64,000 nt of DNA from Salinibacterium sp. TMP30. GTDB lineage: Bacteria; Actinomycetota; Actinomycetes; Actinomycetales; Microbacteriaceae. The DNA lies in the NCBI RefSeq assembly GCF_038397785.1, contig NZ_CP151642.1, positions 2,604,001-2,668,000 of the forward strand. Reading direction: 5' to 3'. Each line of letters starts with the position of its first letter. Within the stretch, counting starts at the first letter, position 1. The notes beneath the pieces are model-generated. The model searched no databases, was not told the origin of the DNA, and saw only the letters and a program-made list of their open reading frames with translations. Made by a program: the position numbers and the translations under genes. Below, in pieces: positions 59,722 through 64,000 of the stretch.

Positions 59722-61113
59722 ATGAGCCCGTTGCCCGTTCAACCACTAAGCCCCCTCGATGGCCGCTACCGCCCCGCCGTGTCGGCACTGGGGGAGCACC
59801 TCTCCGAAGCGGGACTCAACCGGGCCCGCGTGCACGTGGAGGTCGAATGGTTGATCTTCCTCACCGGCAAGAGCCTCTTTGGTTCCCGCCCGCTGAGCGC
59901 TGAACAGATCACAGCACTGCGCGCGTTTGCCACCGATTTCGGGCAGGAGCAGATCGACGAGCTCGCTCGACTCGAAGCAACCACTCGTCACGACGTCAAG
60001 GCCGTCGAATACCTCGTGCGCGCCAAACTCGACGAACTCGACCTCACCTCGATTGCCGAACTCACCCACTTCGCTGCGACCAGCGAAGACATCAACAACC
60101 TCTCCTACGCAATCACCATCTCGGATGCAGTGCGCGAAGTGTGGCTGCCCAAGTTCCGTATTGTGCTCACCGCGTTGCGTGCGCAGTCTGAACTGATGCG
60201 CGACAACGCGATGCTCGCTCACACGCACGGCCAGCCCGCAACGCCCACCACAATGGGCAAGGAGTTTGCTGTTTTCGTTTACCGCCTTGACCGCATCCTG
60301 ACTCGCATTGAGGGCATCAGCTACCTCGGCAAATTCAGCGGCGCGACCGGCACCTTTGCCGCACACCTCGCGGCTGACCCTGAGCAGAACTGGCCAGCAC
60401 TCTCGAAAGAGTTTGTCGAGTCCTTGGGGCTCGACTGGAACCCACTGACTACACAGATTGAGTCGCACGACTGGCAAGTTGAGCTCTACCAAGCTACAAG
60501 CCACGCCAACCGGGTGCTGCACAACCTCTGCACCGACGTGTGGTCGTACATTTCGATGGGTTACTTCCGCCAGATTCCCCAGGCAGGCGCGACGGGCTCA
60601 TCGACGATGCCGCACAAGATCAACCCGATCCGTTTTGAGAACGCTGAAGCCAACCTCGAGCTCTCGAGCGCACTACTTGAGTCGCTCGCTCAGACTCTCG
60701 TAACCTCGCGGCTGCAGCGCGACCTCACCGACTCCACCACCCAACGCAATGTGGGTGTCGCGTTCGGACACTCGCTGCTCGCCCTCGACAACATCGAGCG
60801 TGGACTTCACGAGATCGCCCTCAACCCGGTCGCGCTCGACGCTGATCTTGATAGCAACTGGGAGATCCTAGGCGAAGCCATCCAGACGGTTATTCGTGCG
60901 GAAGTCACCGCCGGCCGCAGCACCATCAGTGATCCCTACGCGATCCTCAAGGAACTCACGAGGGGCAAGCGCATCAACTCCACCGACCTCAGTGAATTCA
61001 TCGCTGGACTCGATATCGGTGCGGAGGCCAAAGCTCGCCTGCAGGCGCTGACCCCAGCCACCTATGTTGGGCTTGCCAGCTCGCTCGTCGACTACTTGGG
61101 TGACAGCAAGTAA
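59722..61113 (+). CDS. purB: adenylosuccinate lyase
   Basis: A 463-residue enzyme of purine synthesis that converts SAICAR to AICAR and adenylosuccinate to AMP. The signature 'GSSTMPHKINPIRFENAE' carries the catalytic Ser. The N-terminal 'LSPLDGRYRP' and 'TSEDINNLSYA' are those of the long (E. coli-like) PurB subfamily. ATG at 59722 follows GGGAG; the earlier Met frame overlapping the phosphatase gene is rejected. Confidence 0.96.
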   Translation: MSPLPVQPLSPLDGRYRPAVSALGEHLSEAGLNRARVHVEVEWLIFLTGKSLFGSRPLSAEQITALRAFATDFGQEQIDELARLEATTRHDVKAVEYLVRAKLDELDLTSIAELTHFAATSEDINNLSYAITISDAVREVWLPKFRIVLTALRAQSELMRDNAMLAHTHGQPATPTTMGKEFAVFVYRLDRILTRIEGISYLGKFSGATGTFAAHLAADPEQNWPALSKEFVESLGLDWNPLTTQIESHDWQVELYQATSHANRVLHNLCTDVWSYISMGYFRQIPQAGATGSSTMPHKINPIRFENAEANLELSSALLESLAQTLVTSRLQRDLTDSTTQRNVGVAFGHSLLALDNIERGLHEIALNPVALDADLDSNWEILGEAIQTVIRAEVTAGRSTISDPYAILKELTRGKRINSTDLSEFIAGLDIGAEAKARLQALTPATYVGLASSLVDYLGDSK

Positions 61114-61473
61114 CTCATACTGTCGCGCGTGCGTGGCAGCATTTCGCTCTGCACAAGGCCGGTCTCCTCACTGTGGAAATTCAGGAAGATGGGGCGACGC
61201 TAGACATCCGATCCCAAGAATCCGGCCAGTTCTGTTCGTCATGAGCCCCAGCCGCAAACGCTTTTCCTGAGTTTCCGTGGTCGCAGCGTCGTTATCGTGA
61301 CGCTCCTCGAACAACTGCAAAAGGTGGCATCTGCCCGCTGGGCTTGGCCACCCCGGCGATCAGCCGCAGTACAACGGGTAGGCCGACCCGGTAGCCAGCG
61401 AAAGCAAACGCAATTGCGGCAAGACGCGGTCAAGGCGAAAGCAGCTCGTTAGCGAACCTCCGTGCGGACGCGA
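61114..61473. other. 360-bp gap without an intact gene
   Basis: No open gene, RNA or strong repeat is seen. One minus-strand frame reads like a membrane segment ('LAAIAFAFAGYRVGLPVVLR', 61351-61410 region) but has a stop a few codons upstream and no start nearby. It may be the remnant of a decayed membrane-protein gene. Confidence 0.4.
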
Positions 61474-61719
61474 CTAGTGTGCCGCGTCGCGGTCTTGCTC
61501 ATCCATGTCAAGCAGTTCGTCCTTGTCTGGGCGTACCGCGAGCACGAGCATGGCTATCACGACGAGTGAGACGATGAAGGCGACTCCGGCAAAGATGAGG
61601 CCGATCATCCAGTCGCGGGTCGACATGAAGACGACGAGGCCCGTGAATACCCCAAAGATTCCGGAAAGACCGAGCATCTCAGCTGGGCGCGTACGGTCAC
61701 GCTTGTTGGGGGAAACCAC
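61474..61719 (-). CDS. small membrane protein, unknown function
   Basis: An 81-residue protein with two membrane segments (about 16-33 and 37-62) and an acidic C-terminus ('KDELLDMDEQDRDAAH'). Its GTG start directly follows the stop of the next upstream gene with no gap, so the two are cotranscribed. No family was recognised; function unknown. Confidence 0.75.
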   Translation of the reverse strand: MVSPNKRDRTRPAEMLGLSGIFGVFTGLVVFMSTRDWMIGLIFAGVAFIVSLVVIAMLVLAVRPDKDELLDMDEQDRDAAH

Positions 61720-62364
61720 CTAATCCTCTTTCTGTTGCACGGCTGCGGCGACCGAGTCGTGGTCTTTGTTGCTCCACTTGAGTGAGAATGCAGCAATTAC
61801 TAAATACACACCAAGGATGGCCCAATAAGCTCCGAGTAAGCCGACCACCACAATGGATGCCGTCAGTTCGCGATCGATACCGTCGGGCCCGGTGTATGGC
61901 TGGCTAAATCCCGGGGGGACTAGCAGCACGATGAGGGCGAGTAGTGCGGTGAGGGCACCAACGAACACCCAGTCGCGCGAAGATGCGTCTCTCCCGCGGC
62001 TGCGGAGTCCGAGGTAGAGCTCGATAAATCCAGTGATTGCAGCAAATGCTGTCAACAGGAACACGAAATAGGCCTGCCCGCCACCGGTAGCGACAAATGC
62101 TGCGATCGCGGTTGCAACGGTGACGACACCCTGCGTGATCCACAGGTTGCGTGACACACCCTTATGGGGCGAGATCACACTGGCCGTCACCAGTACTGCG
62201 CCAGCGACGAGTGTGAAGCTGGCCAGCGTAACGAGCCCGAGCCGAGCAGAATGATCGGCCGAAAATGTGACGACGATGGCTAAGGCAAGGGCCGGAATTG
62301 CTCTGGCTAACGGCACGTACCACGCAGTGGATGTCGGCAGCGGCTCAGCGTGAGCACTAGTCAA
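61720..62364 (-). CDS. HdeD/DUF308-like polytopic membrane protein
   Basis: A 214-residue protein with about six membrane segments in HdeD-like helical pairs ('SRNLWITQGVVTVATAIAAFV', 'FAAITGFIELYLGLRSR'). Such proteins are often mis-annotated; no enzyme motif is present. The start is TTG at 62364, with AAGG 7 nt upstream. The downstream small membrane-protein gene follows without a gap. Confidence 0.75.
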   Translation of the reverse strand: MTSAHAEPLPTSTAWYVPLARAIPALALAIVVTFSADHSARLGLVTLASFTLVAGAVLVTASVISPHKGVSRNLWITQGVVTVATAIAAFVATGGGQAYFVFLLTAFAAITGFIELYLGLRSRGRDASSRDWVFVGALTALLALIVLLVPPGFSQPYTGPDGIDRELTASIVVVGLLGAYWAILGVYLVIAAFSLKWSNKDHDSVAAAVQQKED

Positions 62365-62437
62365 GCGATCGCCTTCTTTCTGAACAAGCGGTTGCCTCTA
62401 GTCTAAGCCGCTTGGCGTCGCTCGCAGACGGTGCCCT

Positions 62438-62465
62438 GTCAGCGGCCTCAGGCGAGCCCGCTGAC
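62438..62465 (-). terminator. hairpin downstream of dnaB
   Basis: GTCAGCGG (62438-62445) pairs perfectly with CCGCTGAC (62458-62465), 11 nt past the dnaB stop, around a 12-nt loop. No T-run follows, so it would be a weak or factor-assisted terminator. Confidence 0.5.
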
Positions 62466-62475
62466 TGGTGATCCC

Positions 62476-63864
62476 TTAAGATCCCGGAGGCAGGTCGACG
62501 AAGCGTGAGAAGTGTCCGTGGAAGCCAACGGTGACCGTGCGGGTAGGTCCGTTTCGGTGCTTGGCGATAATCAGGTCAGCTTCTCCTGCGCGGGGGCTGT
62601 CTGCTTCGTAGGCACTTTCGCGGTGCAACAGGATGACCATGTCGGCGTCTTGCTCGAGCGATCCCGATTCACGGAGGTCGGAGAGGGCAGGCTTCTTGTC
62701 GGCTCGCTGTTCAGGTCCACGGTTGAGCTGTGAGATCGCGATCACAGGAACTTCGAGTTCCTTGGCGAGCAGCTTGAGCGCACGCGAGAACTCACTAACT
62801 TCTTGCTGACGGGATTCAACTTTTTTACCACTGGTCATGAGCTGCAGGTAGTCGATGATGACCATGCGCAGGCCGACCTTCTGCTTGAGTCGACGGCATT
62901 TGGCACGAATTTCAACGAGGGTCATGTTGGGGCTGTCGTCAATGTAGAGAGGCGCATCGTTGATGCGACCGCGTGTCTGAGCGATTGTGGTCCAGTCGTT
63001 GGCGTGCACGGAACCCTTGCGCATGTGTTGCAGGGGAACACTTGCTTCTGCTGACAGCAGTCGCATAGCAATCTCGCTGCGACCCATTTCTAGGGAGAAC
63101 ACGATTGACGGCAAATCATGGTGGATGGATGCTGCGCGAGCGAAGTCCAAACCAAGAGTCGACTTACCGATGGCGGGTCGCGCAGCCAAAATGATCAGTT
63201 GGCCGGGGTGTAATCCGTTGGTCAGTTCATCGAGCTCGGCAAATCCGGTGGGAACACCGATCATCTGGCCGTCGCGGCCACGCGCTGCTTCGATCTCGTC
63301 GATGGCGCTCTCGACGGCGGTGGTGAGCGGCACGTAGTCTTCAGTCTCAACACCACCGGTGACCGAGTAGATCTCTGCCTGGGCGTTATTGACGAGGTCG
63401 AGGACTTCTCCCTCACTGGCGTAGCCCATCTGCACGATTCGAGTTCCGGCCTCGACGAGGCGGCGCAGCACCGCTTTCTCGGTGACAATGTTGGCGTAGA
63501 AGCCAGCGTTCGCTGCAGTGGGAACAATGCCGGTCAGCGTGTGAAGGTATTCAACTCCGCCGGCGCGGGAGAGGTCACCCGTCTTAGTGAGCTCGTCGGT
63601 GACCGCGATAACGTCGGTGGGCTCACCGTGCGAGTAGAGCGTCAGTACGGCGTTGAAGATCGTCTCGTGCTTGGGAACATAAAAGTCTGCGCCGCGAACG
63701 GTTTCGATGACGTCAGCGACGGCGTCTTTGCTGAGAAGCATGCCGCCGATCGCGCTTTGTTCTGCGAGGAGATCGTGAGGGGGTACGCGGTCGCCGCGTG
63801 AGCCGCCGCGAGGTTCGCCCGACTGACGTTCGTCACCGGCGAGACCCAAGTGCGCAATAGACAT
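62476..63864 (-). CDS. dnaB: replicative DNA helicase DnaB
   Basis: A 462-residue DnaB. The N-terminal domain has 'PPHDLLAEQSAIGGMLLSKDAV'; the RecA-like domain has Walker A 'ARPAIGKSTLGLDFA' and Walker B 'RMVIIDYLQLM', with 'ISQLNRGPEQRADKKPALSDLRESGSLEQDADMVILLHR' beyond. It unwinds DNA at the fork as a hexamer. Unlike many actinobacterial DnaB genes, no intein interrupts the Walker A or other motifs. GGAGG lies 6 nt before ATG. Ribosomal protein L9 and ssb are expected upstream, outside the window. Confidence 0.96.
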   Translation of the reverse strand: MSIAHLGLAGDERQSGEPRGGSRGDRVPPHDLLAEQSAIGGMLLSKDAVADVIETVRGADFYVPKHETIFNAVLTLYSHGEPTDVIAVTDELTKTGDLSRAGGVEYLHTLTGIVPTAANAGFYANIVTEKAVLRRLVEAGTRIVQMGYASEGEVLDLVNNAQAEIYSVTGGVETEDYVPLTTAVESAIDEIEAARGRDGQMIGVPTGFAELDELTNGLHPGQLIILAARPAIGKSTLGLDFARAASIHHDLPSIVFSLEMGRSEIAMRLLSAEASVPLQHMRKGSVHANDWTTIAQTRGRINDAPLYIDDSPNMTLVEIRAKCRRLKQKVGLRMVIIDYLQLMTSGKKVESRQQEVSEFSRALKLLAKELEVPVIAISQLNRGPEQRADKKPALSDLRESGSLEQDADMVILLHRESAYEADSPRAGEADLIIAKHRNGPTRTVTVGFHGHFSRFVDLPPGS

Positions 63865-63949
63865 ACGTTTCCTCCTAGTGGGGCAGCCCTAGTTATACGC
63901 GCCACCCCCGACACTTAGGCAGTCCGCCATACCGGGACCCGCTCCAAGG

Positions 63950-63970
63950 CTGCTTCACACTACGAAGCAG
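63950..63970. other. short hairpin upstream of dnaB
   Basis: CTGCTTC (63950-63956) pairs with GAAGCAG (63964-63970) around a 7-nt loop. It lies in the short gap upstream of dnaB and could end the preceding transcript, though no T-tract is seen. Confidence 0.35.
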
Positions 63971-64000
63971 AATCAACTACCCACAACTGGGGCTGTGGAT

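Noticed and set aside
59746-60522. 258-codon minus-strand frame
   Set aside because: Antisense to purB, which is unambiguous.
62476-63864. Intein within dnaB
   Set aside because: Helicase motifs are continuous and the length (462 residues) is normal.
63994-64000. TGTGGAT at the window end, considered as part of a DnaA box
   Set aside because: It is cut by the window edge and stands alone; no cluster of DnaA boxes or AT-rich region is seen, so no origin can be claimed.

Overview
This window looks like chromosomal DNA of a high-GC Gram-positive bacterium, most likely an actinobacterium of the Microbacteriaceae type. Base composition is clearly above 50% GC. GTG and TTG starts are common. There is a fused CopD/CtaG protein, a DUF4383 protein, a clustered L28-L33-S14 operon with cysteine-free L33 and S14, a WXG100-like secretion partner, and a bkd-type 2-oxoacid dehydrogenase operon. 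Housekeeping genes (purB, dnaB, hup, rpmB/rpmG/rpsN) anchor it as chromosome. No insertion sequence, prophage, integrase or CRISPR array was seen. Genus and species are not assigned.

Layout. 1-600: the 5' part of a VTT-domain membrane protein and a tRNA-Gly(CCC). 600-5,700: a four-gene minus-strand catabolic operon (ureohydrolase, NCS1 permease, two nitrilase-superfamily enzymes) with a divergent XRE-cupin regulator and a clean inverted repeat between them. 5,700-28,100: an exopolysaccharide/cell-surface region. It holds a Wzy-like polymerase, Wzz-like chain-length protein, Wzx-like flippase, polyprenyl-phosphate sugar transferase, two glycosyltransferases, a TagD-like cytidylyltransferase, a CDP-alcohol phosphotransferase, a beta-helix protein and a secreted protein of about 2,113 residues. 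C-tract/G-tract inverted repeats recur in the promoters of this region only.

28,100-34,700: a Ca/Na antiporter, DUF2470, DUF4383 and small membrane proteins, an MFS pump, and a heme oxygenase with a DtxR/IdeR-like iron box, then an oxidoreductase and an acetyltransferase. 34,700-41,900: an amino-sugar operon (GntR/DasR-like regulator, BadF-type kinase, SIS protein, cytoplasmic GH84 beta-N-acetylglucosaminidase, ABC importer) preceded by three copies of a TGGTCTA element. 41,900-47,700: a Pif1-like helicase, an unknown anchored protein, CopD/CtaG, HU and three ribosomal protein genes. 47,700-52,200: a znuA-znuC-znuB-zur operon with a Zur-like box, and an AI-2E-family transporter. 52,200-56,900: an aminotransferase plus E1alpha, E1beta and E2 of a branched-chain 2-oxoacid dehydrogenase.

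56,900-64,000: a small membrane protein, a WXG100-like/lipase gene pair that resembles a type VII secretion effector module, a low-molecular-weight tyrosine phosphatase, purB, two small membrane proteins and dnaB. The most interesting candidates are the G/C-tract regulatory repeats of the surface region, the WXG100-like/lipase pair, the giant PKD/LamG/phosphoesterase protein, and the intracellular GH84 operon.
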